Of a stretch of 47,293 nucleotides of DNA, positions 17,310-25,807 are shown one piece after another. Each line of letters starts with the position of its first letter. The stretch's first letter is position 1. This DNA comes from an uncultured Actinomycetes bacterium (GTDB lineage Bacteria; Actinomycetota; Acidimicrobiia; Acidimicrobiales; RAAP-2). The stretch is from contig CAIOSJ010000032.1 in the NCBI GenBank assembly GCA_903860915.1, positions 1 through 47,293 on the forward strand, read 5' to 3'. The position numbers were made by a program, and so were the translations under genes. A model generated the notes under the pieces. That model did not search any database. It was not told where the DNA came from and worked only from the letters and a program-made list of their open reading frames with translations.

Positions 17310-18263
17310 GTGAACACTCCGAACGACCCACCCGTTTCAAAAAACGAACTCGTTCGGCGTGAAGATGCCGTCCTTGAGCGTATCGCCGCAATCGTGGGTC
17401 GGCGCAACGTGCCCCTCGGCGAGGTGCACGTGGGCGACGATGCGGCCGTTTTAGCGCCATTTGTAGGGGAAATGCTCGTCTCGACCGACGTGGCGGTTTT
17501 GGGCGTTCATCTCGATCCAGCCCTGTTCCCCTTGGAGGATCTCGGATTCAAAGCGGTGGCCTCGGCGGTCAGTGATCTGGCTGCCATGGGCGGACGGCCC
17601 CGCGCGGCGGTGGTTGCGGTGTGCTCACCTCCCGGAACGGACCTCGAAGAATTGCACCGGGGCATCGCGGACGCGGCGTCGTCGACGAACTGTCCCATCG
17701 TGGGTGGCGACTTGACGCGCTCTAAGGACGTGTCGGTTGCCGTGACGGTTCTTGGTGAAACGCCGGGACGAGGTTCGGTGCTGCGCAGCGGTGCTCGCGC
17801 CGGGGACACAATTTTGGTCACGCGCCCGCTGGGTAGGTCGGCCGCCGGACTGCGACGCCGCCGCGCCGGAGCCCCGCTGAGCGACCCCCTGGTCATCGCG
17901 CATCGACGACCCTGGCCCCGCATTCAAGAGGGTATTGCGGCACGTCACGCGGGGGCGCACGCCATGATGGATCTCTCCGACGGACTCGGTATTGATTTAC
18001 ACCGCCTGGCCGACGCCTCCGGAGTGGGATTTGTCCTCACGGAGATTCCGGTCGCGGAGGGAGCTAGTGAGCAGGAAGCCGTCTCGGGCGGCGAGGACTA
18101 CGAGTTGGTGATCACAACCAGTGATCCGCAGCGCCTCCTGCGGGTTTTCGCCGAGCGTTCGCTCGAAACACCTATCGCCATCGGACTAGTTGTGCGTGAC
18201 CCGGGGCTGCGGACGTGGCGTGGCGAAATATTCACCCGCGATGGCTGGCAGCACGAACTCTAG
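17310..18263 (+). CDS. thiL: Thiamine-monophosphate kinase
   Basis: 317 residues from GTG. It phosphorylates thiamine monophosphate to the cofactor thiamine diphosphate with [13 protein letters not shown] near residue 42, VSDLAAMGG near 90, [20 protein letters not shown] and the late SGGEDYELV are the metal/ATP-binding motifs of ThiL (AIR-synthetase fold). In actinobacteria thiL is usually found close to rpmB and recG, as here. It is divergent from pckG and its stop shares CTAG with the opposing Rrf2 gene. Confidence 0.93.
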   Translation: MNTPNDPPVSKNELVRREDAVLERIAAIVGRRNVPLGEVHVGDDAAVLAPFVGEMLVSTDVAVLGVHLDPALFPLEDLGFKAVASAVSDLAAMGGRPRAAVVAVCSPPGTDLEELHRGIADAASSTNCPIVGGDLTRSKDVSVAVTVLGETPGRGSVLRSGARAGDTILVTRPLGRSAAGLRRRRAGAPLSDPLVIAHRRPWPRIQEGIAARHAGAHAMMDLSDGLGIDLHRLADASGVGFVLTEIPVAEGASEQEAVSGGEDYELVITTSDPQRLLRVFAERSLETPIAIGLVVRDPGLRTWRGEIFTRDGWQHEL

Positions 18264-18733
18264 ATTCGTCGCCCTGAGAGCCGGTGCGAAGTGCTCGGAA
18301 TACTGGCGGTTCCCGTCTCGAGCAATGCGTCCTGGCGAGCGAGGGCGCTCAGGGTCACCAACGAGAGAGTTTCTCGCAGTGAGTCAGTGGCCGAGATCCA
18401 AGTGTCGTGCAGTGGACAGACCGATTCCCAACGACAGGGTCCCTCACCCAAGGCGCAACGTTCGGCCCGAAGTGGTCCCTCGGCCGCTTCGATGATGTCG
18501 AGCACGGTGATGTCATCGGGGGAACGAGTCAGTCGGTAACCCCCACTCTTGCCAGCGCGTGAAACGGCGAGCCCCGCCCTGATGAGGTCGGCCAAGATTT
18601 GTGATGCGTAGGTTGCGGGTACTTGCATCTCAGCAATGACTTGGCGAACCTTGTAATAATCACCCGCCGTGTAGCGCCGGGCGAGGGCGATGGCTGAGCG
18701 AACCGCGTAGTCACCGCGCTTAGAGAGGGTCAT
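18260..18733 (-). CDS. Rrf2 family regulator with three Cys (Fe-S type)
   Basis: 157 residues from ATG 18733, where the family sequence MTLSKRGDYAVRSAIALAR begins. An upstream start at 18760 would add nine residues. The winged helix covers residues 1-80, with the recognition region VPATYASQILADLIRAG and the wing SRAGKSGGYRLTR. Three Cys at 93, 100 and 106 (C-X6-C-X5-C) sit where IscR and NsrR bind a 2Fe-2S or 4Fe-4S cluster, so this protein probably senses cluster status, nitric oxide, iron or redox state. The upstream promoter overlaps an 8-bp inverted repeat, which suggests autoregulation. Its targets other than itself are unknown. Confidence 0.88.
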   Translation of the reverse strand: MTLSKRGDYAVRSAIALARRYTAGDYYKVRQVIAEMQVPATYASQILADLIRAGLAVSRAGKSGGYRLTRSPDDITVLDIIEAAEGPLRAERCALGEGPCRWESVCPLHDTWISATDSLRETLSLVTLSALARQDALLETGTASIPSTSHRLSGRRI

Positions 18734-18746
18734 ATCCACGCGAGGG

Positions 18747-18798
18747 ACTGTACCAGCCAAGGTCGTCTCATCAAGTTTTACTCACTATTTACTTGATG
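18747..18798 (-). promoter_or_regulatory. Promoter and candidate operator of the Rrf2 gene
   Basis: On the minus strand TTGATG (18769-18774) and TACAGT (18747-18752) are separated by 16 nt. The -35 lies inside one arm of a perfect inverted repeat: CATCAAGT at 18769-18776 and ACTTGATG at 18791-18798, with 14 nt between the arms. A protein bound to this dyad would block the -35, as expected for negative autoregulation by an Rrf2 dimer. Confidence 0.55.
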
Positions 18799-18865
18799 TT
18801 AAGTGCTTCAGTGAAGGTAGATGGGGTGCCGGCGACCAGAAATGTGCCTGCCCCTTGAATGATTT

Positions 18866-18917
18866 CTGTTCGAAGTCACTTTTCTCAAATGAAAAGTGAC
18901 CTGTTCGAAAACAGGTC
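18866..18917 (+). ncRNA. Two mutually exclusive hairpins, possible leader switch or small RNA element
   Basis: Hairpin 1 pairs GTCACTTTTC (18875-18884) with GAAAAGTGAC (18891-18900), 10 bp with loop TCAAAT. Hairpin 2 pairs GACCTGTT (18898-18905) with AACAGGTC (18910-18917), 8 bp with loop CGAA. They share GAC at 18898-18900, so the full-length stems cannot both form. CTGTTCGAA occurs twice, at 18866-18874 and 18901-18909. The self-complementary TTCGAA in each copy could also lengthen hairpin 1 by 6 bp across a 3-nt bulge. No match to a known riboswitch class was recognised. Confidence 0.45.
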
Positions 18918-18943
18918 GGGTTGGCAGAGGAGAGGTCCGTGTC

Positions 18944-19192
18944 ATGAGTTCTGAACCAGACTCCATCGCCTCAAGCCTTCCCTACGAGGGGGGGGCTGGC
19001 GTGAAGCTACGGTCGCCTAGCCCCAACGCGTCATGGTGGTCTGGCCCCGAGAACTTGAGTACTAGTGCCCGGGACGATGAACTGCGACGCCGGGGATACT
19101 CGGCGACTCTGCGCCAAGGGTCCCCGGAACGAAGGTCGAAAGGCCCAGAAATTAGCCCTCACCGGAGGGGTCGGCTAAGAAGTTCGGGGTGA
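18944..19192 (+). CDS. Small open frame of doubtful coding status
   Basis: 82 codons from ATG 18944, preceded by GAGGAGAGG nine bases upstream, a strong ribosome-binding sequence. The product would be rich in Ser, Pro, Arg and Gly, with no hydrophobic core, no recognisable domain and unusual codons (AGA, AGG, ATA-poor mixture) compared with neighbouring genes. It lies downstream of the twin hairpins and opposes rpmB, ending 30 nt from the rpmB stop. The good ribosome site argues for translation, while the composition argues against a folded protein. It could be a leader peptide, a short basic protein or part of a non-coding RNA. I know no homologue. Confidence 0.25.
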   Translation: MSSEPDSIASSLPYEGGAGVKLRSPSPNASWWSGPENLSTSARDDELRRRGYSATLRQGSPERRSKGPEISPHRRGRLRSSG

Positions 19193-19196
19193 CGAG

Positions 19197-19216
19197 TCTC
19201 GCCTCGAAGGGCGAGA
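19197..19216 (-). terminator. Hairpin between rpmB and the small open frame
   Basis: TCTCGCC and GGCGAGA form a 7-bp stem with a 6-nt loop, just beyond the rpmB stop. No T tract follows on either strand, so this is a weak terminator candidate for rpmB. Confidence 0.3.
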
Positions 19217-19222
19217 AGAGAT

Positions 19223-19432
19223 TCAGACGCTCGTGCTGCGACGAACCGGCTTGATGATCTTGCCGGAGCGCAAACAACCCGTGCACACATTGACTCGCTT
19301 GGGCGTGCCACCAACGAGGGCGCGGACCCGCTGGATGTTCGGATTCCAACGACGCTTGGTGCGACGGTGGGAGTGAGAAACGTTCATGCCAAAAGACGGC
19401 TTCTTGCCGCAGATTTCGCAGACTGACGCCAT
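19223..19432 (-). CDS. rpmB: Large-subunit ribosomal protein bL28
   Basis: 69 residues from ATG 19432 ([20 protein letters not shown]); the open frame extends further upstream, but AGGAGAC eight bases before this ATG fixes the start. [16 protein letters not shown] and the C-terminal basic tail are typical of L28. Two Cys pairs (CEIC near the start and CTGC near residue 55) mark the zinc-binding form. The gene sits head to head with dak, and on the minus strand TACAAT (19496-19501) is a possible -10 giving a leader of about 60 nt. Confidence 0.95.
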   Translation of the reverse strand: MASVCEICGKKPSFGMNVSHSHRRTKRRWNPNIQRVRALVGGTPKRVNVCTGCLRSGKIIKPVRRSTSV

Positions 19433-19495
19433 GGTGAACTGTCTCCTTGTGAAGTGACCTCGAAATTTACGAGAGCCGTTGTGAACCGAGTAGCC

Positions 19496-19505
19496 ATTGT
19501 AGCAT
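19496..19505. promoter_or_regulatory. Overlapping divergent -10 boxes for rpmB and dak
   Basis: ATTGTA at 19496-19501 reads TACAAT on the minus strand (rpmB). TAGCAT at 19500-19505 on the plus strand lies eight bases before the dak ATG. The two boxes share two bases, so the two promoters may compete. No convincing -35 was seen for either. Confidence 0.3.
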
Positions 19506-19513
19506 CGAGAGCA

Positions 19514-21166
19514 ATGTCCGTTATCACGACCCTCACGGCTGGCCAATTTCGCGAGGTGGTTACCACCTACGCCGAACTTTTGCGTAGCCACAAAGACGTT
19601 ATAAATAGGCTCAACGTCTATCCGGTGCCCGATGGCGACACCGGTACGAATATGACCTTAACCATCGAATCGGTGGTGAGTGAAATCGCCACCCTCTCGA
19701 GCGAACCCACTTTGGACGAGGTCTGCAAGGCCGTCGCCCACGGTTCGCTCATGGGCGCACGGGGCAATTCGGGGGTCATCTTGTCTCAACTACTGCGCGG
19801 GCTGGTCGAGAAGTTCAAGGGGGCGGAGGAGATCTCGGCCGAGATCTTGGCCGCCGGACTCACCAACGCCGATCTGCTCGCTCGTCAGGCGGTTGCTCGA
19901 CCCATCGAGGGCACCATCTTGTCGGTGGCTCGCGCCGCTGCGGTCGGGGCTAGTAGCTCGAAGAGTTCCCTCGACGCCTGCGTCCACGCGTCGCGCTACG
20001 CCGCCGCCGCCGCCCTGGCCTACACCCCCGAGCAGCTACCAGTCCTCAAGCAGGCCGGAGTCGTGGACTCGGGCGGCACCGGACTACTACTGCTCATTGA
20101 CGCCCTGTGTCACGTGGTCACCGGTGACGCTCTGCCGCAAGCCCCCGAACTCGACAGTATTCACGTGGTCGCAACGGAGAGCTCCGCGCCCCACGGCGAG
20201 GGCAACATCGCCGACCTGCGCTACGAGGTTATGTATCTACTCGACGCCGACGATAAAAAAATACCGGCCTTCAAGGAAGTCTGGAAGGGCATTGGGGACT
20301 CGATCGTGATTGTCGGTGGCGACGGGCTGTACAACTGCCATATCCACACCGACGACATCGGGGCGTCCATTGAGGCCGCCCTCGACGCCGGACGTCCCCG
20401 CGATATCCGAGTGACCGATCTCCTGGAAGAAGCGGTCGAAGAGAAGTGGGTGCGTGAAGCCACCGCGGACTTGGACGACGAGGGTGGCGAAGCTCACGAG
20501 GGGCCCGTTCCTCGAACGGCCGTGGTGGCCGTCGTCGTGGGTGACGGCGTTGGACGTATTTTCCGTTCGCTCGGCGTCTGGACTCTCGTAAAGGGTGGGC
20601 AATCGATGAACCCTTCGACGGCTGAACTCGTGGCCGCGGTAAAAGACAGCGGCGCCGAACAGGTCATTCTGCTGCCGAACAACAAAAATATTCGCCCAGT
20701 CGCCGAACAGGTCGCCAATTTGATCGACCTTCCGGTGGGGGTTGTGCCGACCAACTCCATTGTCGAGGGCTTCGCCGCCCTCCTGGCCTACGACCCTGAC
20801 GCCAGCGCCGAAGAGAACCAAGTCGCCATGGCGGCCTCCGCGGCTCACGTGATTGCGGCGGAAATTACCCAAGCGGTGCGTGACACTGAGACCGACGCCG
20901 GTCTGGTAAAGGTCGGGGACTGGATTGGTCTGAACGCCAAGGGCGTGGTCTCAATCGCCGACTCCATTTCTCTGGCCGCGTCGGGTCTGTTTGAAAAACT
21001 CGTCACCGCTGAGCACGAACTCATCACCATCATTGAAGGCGAGGGTGCCAGTGCTGCTAACACCCGCCGCATCAAGGAGTCTCTGGCTGAGGTCTACCCC
21101 GACATCGAAGTTGAAGTTCACCACGGCGGGCAACCGCTCTACCCGTACCTCTTCGGGATCGAGTGA
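19514..21166 (+). CDS. DAK2-domain protein, YloV/FakA family
   Basis: 550 residues from ATG 19514. The N-terminal DhaL-type kinase domain shows [15 protein letters not shown] near residues 36-50 (the Asp residues that bind Mg-ATP) and [17 protein letters not shown]. The middle and C-terminal parts follow the YloV/FakA layout, with ILLPNNKNI and a final region ending [10 protein letters not shown]. In Firmicutes, FakA works with a lipid-binding DegV protein (FakB) to phosphorylate fatty acids. Whether this one does so is inference, because no FakB is encoded here. It overlaps recG by GTGA and is in the usual actinobacterial position between rpmB and recG. Confidence 0.88.
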   Translation: MSVITTLTAGQFREVVTTYAELLRSHKDVINRLNVYPVPDGDTGTNMTLTIESVVSEIATLSSEPTLDEVCKAVAHGSLMGARGNSGVILSQLLRGLVEKFKGAEEISAEILAAGLTNADLLARQAVARPIEGTILSVARAAAVGASSSKSSLDACVHASRYAAAAALAYTPEQLPVLKQAGVVDSGGTGLLLLIDALCHVVTGDALPQAPELDSIHVVATESSAPHGEGNIADLRYEVMYLLDADDKKIPAFKEVWKGIGDSIVIVGGDGLYNCHIHTDDIGASIEAALDAGRPRDIRVTDLLEEAVEEKWVREATADLDDEGGEAHEGPVPRTAVVAVVVGDGVGRIFRSLGVWTLVKGGQSMNPSTAELVAAVKDSGAEQVILLPNNKNIRPVAEQVANLIDLPVGVVPTNSIVEGFAALLAYDPDASAEENQVAMAASAAHVIAAEITQAVRDTETDAGLVKVGDWIGLNAKGVVSIADSISLAASGLFEKLVTAEHELITIIEGEGASAANTRRIKESLAEVYPDIEVEVHHGGQPLYPYLFGIE

Positions 21167-23373
21167 GCGAGACGTCAGCACGCCAACTCCGGGCCCTCGC
21201 GGACGTTCCGGTTACCAAGCTCGCCCACCTAGGTGAAAAACGAGCGAAGGCCCTGGCGCAGATGGATATTCGATCCGTCTTCGATTTACTCACGACCTAC
21301 CCGCGTCGCTACGTGGACCGCAGTAAACAGGTGGACCTCTCGGACTTAACAGTGGGCGAGGACGTCGCCATTTACGGCGAAGTGCAGTCGACGTCCTCGC
21401 GGCAGACGAAGAATGGCAAATCCCTCGTCGAGGTCGTGGTGCGTGACGGTGACGCGACTCTCAGAATTGTCTTTTTTAACCAGGCCTGGCGGGACCGTCA
21501 GTTGGCCGTCGGCACCCAGGCCCTGTTCTTCGGAACACCCACAATCTTCAACGGACGTCAACAGATGACTAATCCCGTGGTGGACGTGGTGGTCGGGGCG
21601 AGTGGGGAGGAGCGCGACCCCAGTCGAGTGGGGCGCATCGTTTCCATCTATCCGGCCTCGGGCAAGGCTGGTCTGACCAGTTGGGAAATGGGTGGCTTCG
21701 TCGAGGAGTCCCTGCGGCGTGCGGGGGACCTAGCTGACTTTCTCTCCGTAGAGCAACGTCAGCGTCTCAACCTCGTTGATCGAAGTACCGCCTACCGCAG
21801 CATCCACACCCCACATGAACTCGTCGACGTGGTCCCGGCGCGACGCCGGCTCGTCTTCGACGAGTTCCTCCGGCTCCAAATTATCCTGGCCCTGCGCCGT
21901 CAGCGCCTCGAAGTGGACGCCGCCGGAGTTGCTCACTCGGTGAACGAAGCGGACCTCGACGCGACGCCGGGCGCCATCACCGGAGAGGGTGATTCCCTGG
22001 TTCGCCGATTCCTGGCCGGACATCGTTTTCACCTCACGGGCGCGCAACGTCGTTCGCTAGGAGAAATATTTTCGGACCTCGCCTCGGTGAGACCCATGCA
22101 CCGGCTCCTTCAGGGAGACGTGGGCTCGGGCAAGACCACGGTGGCCCTGGCCGCCATGCTGGCCGCCCTCGACGGGGGTCGTCAGGCGGCCCTGATGGCC
22201 CCGACCGAAGTCCTGGCCGAACAGCACCTGGTGTCACTACGTCGCGACGTCGAGGGACTCGTCCGCGCCGACTCGAAGGTGCTGGGCGGTGAACGTCCGC
22301 TGAACGTGCAACTGGTGACGGGACGCATGAAAGTTGCCGAACGTCGTCGAGTACTCCAGGGGCTCGAAAATGGTCAAGTCGATATCGTGGTCGGGACGCA
22401 CGCCCTCTTAACTGATGACGTTCGCTTCCGGGCACTCGGTCTCGTGGTTATCGACGAGCAGCACCGCTTTGGCGTAGAACAGCGCGCGGTACTACGCGAC
22501 AAGGGGCGTCGGCACTCGGCCGAGGGTCGAGACCCCGACCTACTGGTGATGACCGCTACCCCCATACCCCGTACGGCAGCGCTGGTGCTGTTCGGCGACC
22601 TCGATCTCACCATTCTCGATGAAATGCCTCGCGGACGTATTCCTATCGCCACCCGACACCTCGCCACGTCCGAACAGGAGACGGCCTGGCGGGCGGTGCG
22701 TGAGGCGGTGGCGGCTGGGAACCGGGCCTTTGTGGTCTGCCCCTTGGTGGAGGGATCCGAGAAAATTGAGGCCACCAGTGCGGTGGCGGAACGCGACCGT
22801 TTGGAAGCCGGGGAATTGAAGGGTCTGCGAATTGGACTTTTGCACGGACAAATGAAGTCCGCCGATAAGGAGTACGTCATGGAGGCCTTCCGCGCTGGCA
22901 TCCTCGACGTTCTGGTCGCTACCACCGTAATTGAAGTGGGTGTCGACGTCCCCGAGGCCACCGTGATGGTGATAGAAGACGCCTGGCGTTTTGGTATCGC
23001 CCAACTCCACCAGTTGCGTGGCCGAGTTGGTCGAGGCGCCGACGCGAGTGCTTGCTACCTCCTCGGCGACCCTCCGACTCCCGACGGCATCACACGCGTG
23101 GAGGCTCTGGAAGCCTCCACGGACGGTTTCTACCTCGCCGAGGTCGATCTCGACCTGCGCGGTGAGGGCACCTTGATGGGCGCGCGACAACGCGGGCGCA
23201 GTGATCTGCGTTTGGCGTCACTGCTGCGCGACGCCGAAATCCTGGCGCTCGCTCACGACCTGGCCGGCGAACTCGTCGCCGCAGCCCCCTTCCTCGTGGG
23301 TCACGAAGATCTGATTGAGGAACTACGGCTCTTTATTGACGACGAGGACGCCGATTTTCTCTTTAAGTCCTGA
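21163..23373 (+). CDS. recG: ATP-dependent DNA helicase RecG
   Basis: 736 residues from GTG, overlapping the dak stop by four bases. RecG remodels stalled replication forks and branched recombination intermediates. The wedge/OB domain is at about 60-180. The helicase core begins with LLQGDVGSGKTTVAL (Walker A near 318), then VIDEQHRFGVEQR (DExH near 430), VMTATPIPRTAAL (motif III), and motif VI QLRGRVGRG. The C-terminal TRG-like region is present (GRSDLRLASLLRD). Length and order are as in the family, with no breaks. Confidence 0.95.
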   Translation: MSETSARQLRALADVPVTKLAHLGEKRAKALAQMDIRSVFDLLTTYPRRYVDRSKQVDLSDLTVGEDVAIYGEVQSTSSRQTKNGKSLVEVVVRDGDATLRIVFFNQAWRDRQLAVGTQALFFGTPTIFNGRQQMTNPVVDVVVGASGEERDPSRVGRIVSIYPASGKAGLTSWEMGGFVEESLRRAGDLADFLSVEQRQRLNLVDRSTAYRSIHTPHELVDVVPARRRLVFDEFLRLQIILALRRQRLEVDAAGVAHSVNEADLDATPGAITGEGDSLVRRFLAGHRFHLTGAQRRSLGEIFSDLASVRPMHRLLQGDVGSGKTTVALAAMLAALDGGRQAALMAPTEVLAEQHLVSLRRDVEGLVRADSKVLGGERPLNVQLVTGRMKVAERRRVLQGLENGQVDIVVGTHALLTDDVRFRALGLVVIDEQHRFGVEQRAVLRDKGRRHSAEGRDPDLLVMTATPIPRTAALVLFGDLDLTILDEMPRGRIPIATRHLATSEQETAWRAVREAVAAGNRAFVVCPLVEGSEKIEATSAVAERDRLEAGELKGLRIGLLHGQMKSADKEYVMEAFRAGILDVLVATTVIEVGVDVPEATVMVIEDAWRFGIAQLHQLRGRVGRGADASACYLLGDPPTPDGITRVEALEASTDGFYLAEVDLDLRGEGTLMGARQRGRSDLRLASLLRDAEILALAHDLAGELVAAAPFLVGHEDLIEELRLFIDDEDADFLFKS

Positions 23374-23400
23374 CCGAAGCGAGTGGTGTCGCCTAGGGCG

Positions 23401-23406
23401 TAGCCT
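23401..23406 (+). promoter_or_regulatory. -10 box TAGCCT, probable leaderless promoter for rsmD
   Basis: TAGCCT followed by six bases and ATG 23413, without a Shine-Dalgarno sequence. It gives the rsmD-coaD-sepIVA group its own start 27 nt after recG. Confidence 0.5.
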
Positions 23407-23412
23407 TAGGTC

Positions 23413-23940
23413 ATGCGAGTTATTGCTGGAGAGGCACGGGGTCGTCCCCTCAGGGCTAAATTGCCGGCCACCGTCCGTCCGACGACGGACATGGCCAAGG
23501 AGGCAATTTTCTCCATGCTCGAGAGCCGTGGGGGATTAGTGGACCTCGTGGTGGCCGATCTCTACTGCGGTTCGGGCGCCCTCGGCATCGAAGCTCTCTC
23601 GCGAGGCGCCGCTAAGTGCTACTTCATTGACTCCGACGCGGCCTGTTTGGCTGCGGCGAAGGAGAATCTCGCGCCCTTCAAATTGCCCGGCGAAGCCATT
23701 TTCATCCGTTCCACCCTGCCGAACTGGCAGCCCGGGGCTGACCTGGACCTCGTCCTCGCTGACCCGCCCTACGGTCCCATTGATCTGCCGGCCCTGCTGC
23801 GCGGAGTGGGGGCGTCACGCGTCATCGTCGAAAACAACACCTTCGCCGAAGCCCCCGGGGGCTGGGAAGTTGTGAAGACGAAACGCTACGGGACTACGCT
23901 CGTGACAATGTTGGAACCTCTCGAAGGAAGCGACCAGTGA
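23413..23940 (+). CDS. rsmD: 16S rRNA (guanine966-N2)-methyltransferase
   Basis: 175 residues. It methylates G966 of 16S rRNA with S-adenosylmethionine during 30S assembly. MRVIAGEARGRPL and RPTTDMAKEAIFSML are the family start, LYCGSGALGIEALSRGA is the SAM-binding motif I, and LADPPYG near residue 116 is the catalytic (N)DPPY-type motif. coaD overlaps its stop by GTGA, the common rsmD-coaD pairing. Confidence 0.94.
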   Translation: MRVIAGEARGRPLRAKLPATVRPTTDMAKEAIFSMLESRGGLVDLVVADLYCGSGALGIEALSRGAAKCYFIDSDAACLAAAKENLAPFKLPGEAIFIRSTLPNWQPGADLDLVLADPPYGPIDLPALLRGVGASRVIVENNTFAEAPGGWEVVKTKRYGTTLVTMLEPLEGSDQ

Positions 23941-24425
23941 CCGTTGGCCTCATTCCGGGATCATTCGACCCTTTTCATAACGGACACCTCGAGGTGGTTG
24001 AACGAGCCTCTTTGATCTTTGACGAGATTGTGGTGGCGGCCATTCGTAACCCGCAAAAGTCCCAATCGCTTTTTGACCTGGAAGAGCGTCGCGACATGAT
24101 CGCCGAGTCCTGTGCCCACATCGCGAACGTTCGCATCGTTTCCATCTCAACTTTGCTCGTCAACGTCGCGCGCGACGTCAAGGCGACGGCCATCGTCAAG
24201 GGCCTGCGGGCGGTATCGGATTTTGAGAGCGAACTCCAGATGGCTCAAATGAATCGCTCACTTTCGGGCGTTGAAACCCTCTTCATACCCTCGAGCTCTA
24301 GCCACTCCTTTATCGCGTCGCGGCTTCTTCGCGAAGTGGCCCGCTACGGGGGCGACGTACGTCCCTTCGTGCCGGCGTCCGTTGCTGAATTACTCATGAA
24401 GAAATTTGAGGGAGGTCCAGAATGA
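23937..24425 (+). CDS. coaD: Phosphopantetheine adenylyltransferase
   Basis: 162 residues from GTG. It transfers AMP from ATP to 4'-phosphopantetheine, the fourth step of CoA synthesis. GSFDPFHNGHLEV contains the nucleotidyltransferase HxGH motif, and SSSSHSFIASRLLRE carries the ISSTxxR-like C-terminal motif, here with Ser-His in place of Ser-Thr. It overlaps both rsmD (GTGA) and the next gene (ATGA), so expression of the three is likely coupled. Confidence 0.94.
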   Translation: MTVGLIPGSFDPFHNGHLEVVERASLIFDEIVVAAIRNPQKSQSLFDLEERRDMIAESCAHIANVRIVSISTLLVNVARDVKATAIVKGLRAVSDFESELQMAQMNRSLSGVETLFIPSSSSHSFIASRLLREVARYGGDVRPFVPASVAELLMKKFEGGPE

Positions 24426-25033
24426 GCGGATTCGATGGATACGACGACGATGTACCACTCGTCGCCGTGGGGGCCCACAGCCGTGTTGACGTAGAGGACA
24501 TGCTGCGCATGGCCATTCAACTCGCTCACGAGGCGAAGGCCTTGCCGATGTCCTCGTCGGTCAAGATCAACCGTGAGGACCTGCTGGAGATTTTGGAGGC
24601 TTGCCTCGCTTCGATTCCTCAGGAAATCAAGGAAGCACGCTGGGCGCTGCGCGACCGTGAAGAGTTGATGAACGCCGAACGCGTCAAGGCCGAGCAGCTC
24701 ATGAATCAGGTAAAAGCTGAGGCCGCCCGCCTCATTGACAATATGGAAATTATTCGCCAAGCGAAGATTCGCGCTCAGGAGATTGTGCTCAGCGCCGAAG
24801 AAGCCGGACGCGTACGAGTCAATGAGACGGAAGACTTCATTGACCGCAAGCTCGGTGAAGTGGAAATTGTGCTGGACCGCTTGACGAAGACGGTACAGAC
24901 CGGCCGTGAACGACTGCGCCCGACGGTGGTCGTCCACGAAGCTGAAGCCGAAGGCTCATTCTTTGAGAGCCACGACCCCCTAGCGGTTGAAGAAGACGAC
25001 GAAGGTACCTTCTTCGACCAGGACGCCCACTAG
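24422..25033 (+). CDS. sepIVA: SepIVA-like coiled-coil division protein
   Basis: 203 residues. The position between coaD/rsmD and DUF177-rnc matches mycobacterial Rv2927c (SepIVA), a DivIVA-like septation factor. The pattern agrees: a short N-terminal part with ALPMSSSVKINREDLLEIL, an Ala/Glu-rich coiled coil at about 60-130 (EAARLIDNMEII, KIRAQEIVLSAEEAG), and FIDRKLGEVEIVLDRLTKT before a basic stretch. The C-terminus is acidic (EEDDEGTFFDQDAH), unlike the mycobacterial protein. It is predicted to be cytoplasmic, polar or septal. The assignment rests on synteny and pattern rather than strong sequence identity. Confidence 0.75.
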   Translation: MSGFDGYDDDVPLVAVGAHSRVDVEDMLRMAIQLAHEAKALPMSSSVKINREDLLEILEACLASIPQEIKEARWALRDREELMNAERVKAEQLMNQVKAEAARLIDNMEIIRQAKIRAQEIVLSAEEAGRVRVNETEDFIDRKLGEVEIVLDRLTKTVQTGRERLRPTVVVHEAEAEGSFFESHDPLAVEEDDEGTFFDQDAH

Positions 25034-25038
25034 TTCCC

Positions 25039-25593
25039 GTGGCCTCGGCCTACCTGGTACCCGTCGCCGCCCTTCTGCGCGACGTACCTTCCTCTCAGCA
25101 GATTGCCTTTAGTGCTCCCTTCGATGAGGAGCACGAGTTCACACCCCGCGCCGCCGGTGACAGCGACGTTCCGGCCGACGCCGAAGCGCGGGTGGCCGTT
25201 CGGCTCGACAGTTTCAGCGGTGGTCTGAGCGTGCGTGGCACCATTGGCTCGCCCTGGACGGGTTTGTGTCGGCGATGCTCGATCGCCATTGACGGCTATC
25301 TCGAGGTCAACGTGTCGGAACGTTTCGTCGACGAGCGCGGACCTAGCGACGACGATTCCTACCCGATTGAGGGTGATTTCGTTAATTTGACCGCCCTCGT
25401 ACACGACGCGATCCTGCTGGATCTGCCCATCGCTCCGCTCTGTCGACCCGATTGTCAGGGTCTCTGTGCGCAGTGCGGTCGAGACCTCAATGAGGGGGCG
25501 TGTGGCTGTGTGGCGCCGGTCGACCCGCGCTGGGCTACACTTGACGTGCTTCGCATTGCGGACGATTCGTCCAGCGAAGCACCCACCGAGTGA
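25039..25593 (+). CDS. DUF177/YceD family protein
   Basis: 184 residues from GTG, five bases after the previous stop. YceD/DUF177 proteins are almost always next to rpmF, as here, and have been linked to rRNA/ribosome biogenesis. The body shows WTGLCRRCSIAIDG and a Cys cluster (CRPDCQGLCAQCGRDL, with a further Cys pair after it) that is the conserved zinc-like motif of the family. The C-terminus is an acidic/Ser tail. Confidence 0.88.
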   Translation: MASAYLVPVAALLRDVPSSQQIAFSAPFDEEHEFTPRAAGDSDVPADAEARVAVRLDSFSGGLSVRGTIGSPWTGLCRRCSIAIDGYLEVNVSERFVDERGPSDDDSYPIEGDFVNLTALVHDAILLDLPIAPLCRPDCQGLCAQCGRDLNEGACGCVAPVDPRWATLDVLRIADDSSSEAPTE

Positions 25594-25626
25594 CGGGTCC
25601 GCCCGTCGTGTCGAAAGAGAAGAACG

Positions 25627-25806
25627 ATGGCCGTACCTAAGCGCAAGACATCCAAAGCCAAGGGCCGCAGCCGACGCGCCGCGAACTGGAAGCTGGCCCT
25701 CCCGGCACGCAGCGTGTGCCCTCAGTGCGCCACCTCCAAGTTGCCCCACATCGTGTGCCCGAACTGTGGCTGGTACAAGAACCGCATCGCCGTAGAGGTC
25801 AACTAA
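25627..25806 (+). CDS. rpmF: Large-subunit ribosomal protein bL32
   Basis: 59 residues, ATG 25627 to TAA 25806. MAVPKRKTSKAKGRSRRA is the unmistakable start of L32. Two Cys pairs (CPQC and CPNC) bind zinc. AGAGAAG lies just upstream of the ATG. The gene sits between DUF177 and plsX, the classical yceD-rpmF-plsX order shared with many bacteria. Confidence 0.96.
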   Translation: MAVPKRKTSKAKGRSRRAANWKLALPARSVCPQCATSKLPHIVCPNCGWYKNRIAVEVN

Positions 25807-25807
25807 G

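Noticed and set aside
18800..19200. Possible riboswitch, RNase P RNA, SRP RNA, tmRNA or tRNA
   Set aside because: I looked for the characteristic conserved stretches (tRNA T-arm, SRP apical loop, RNase P core) and found none. Only the twin hairpins are supported.
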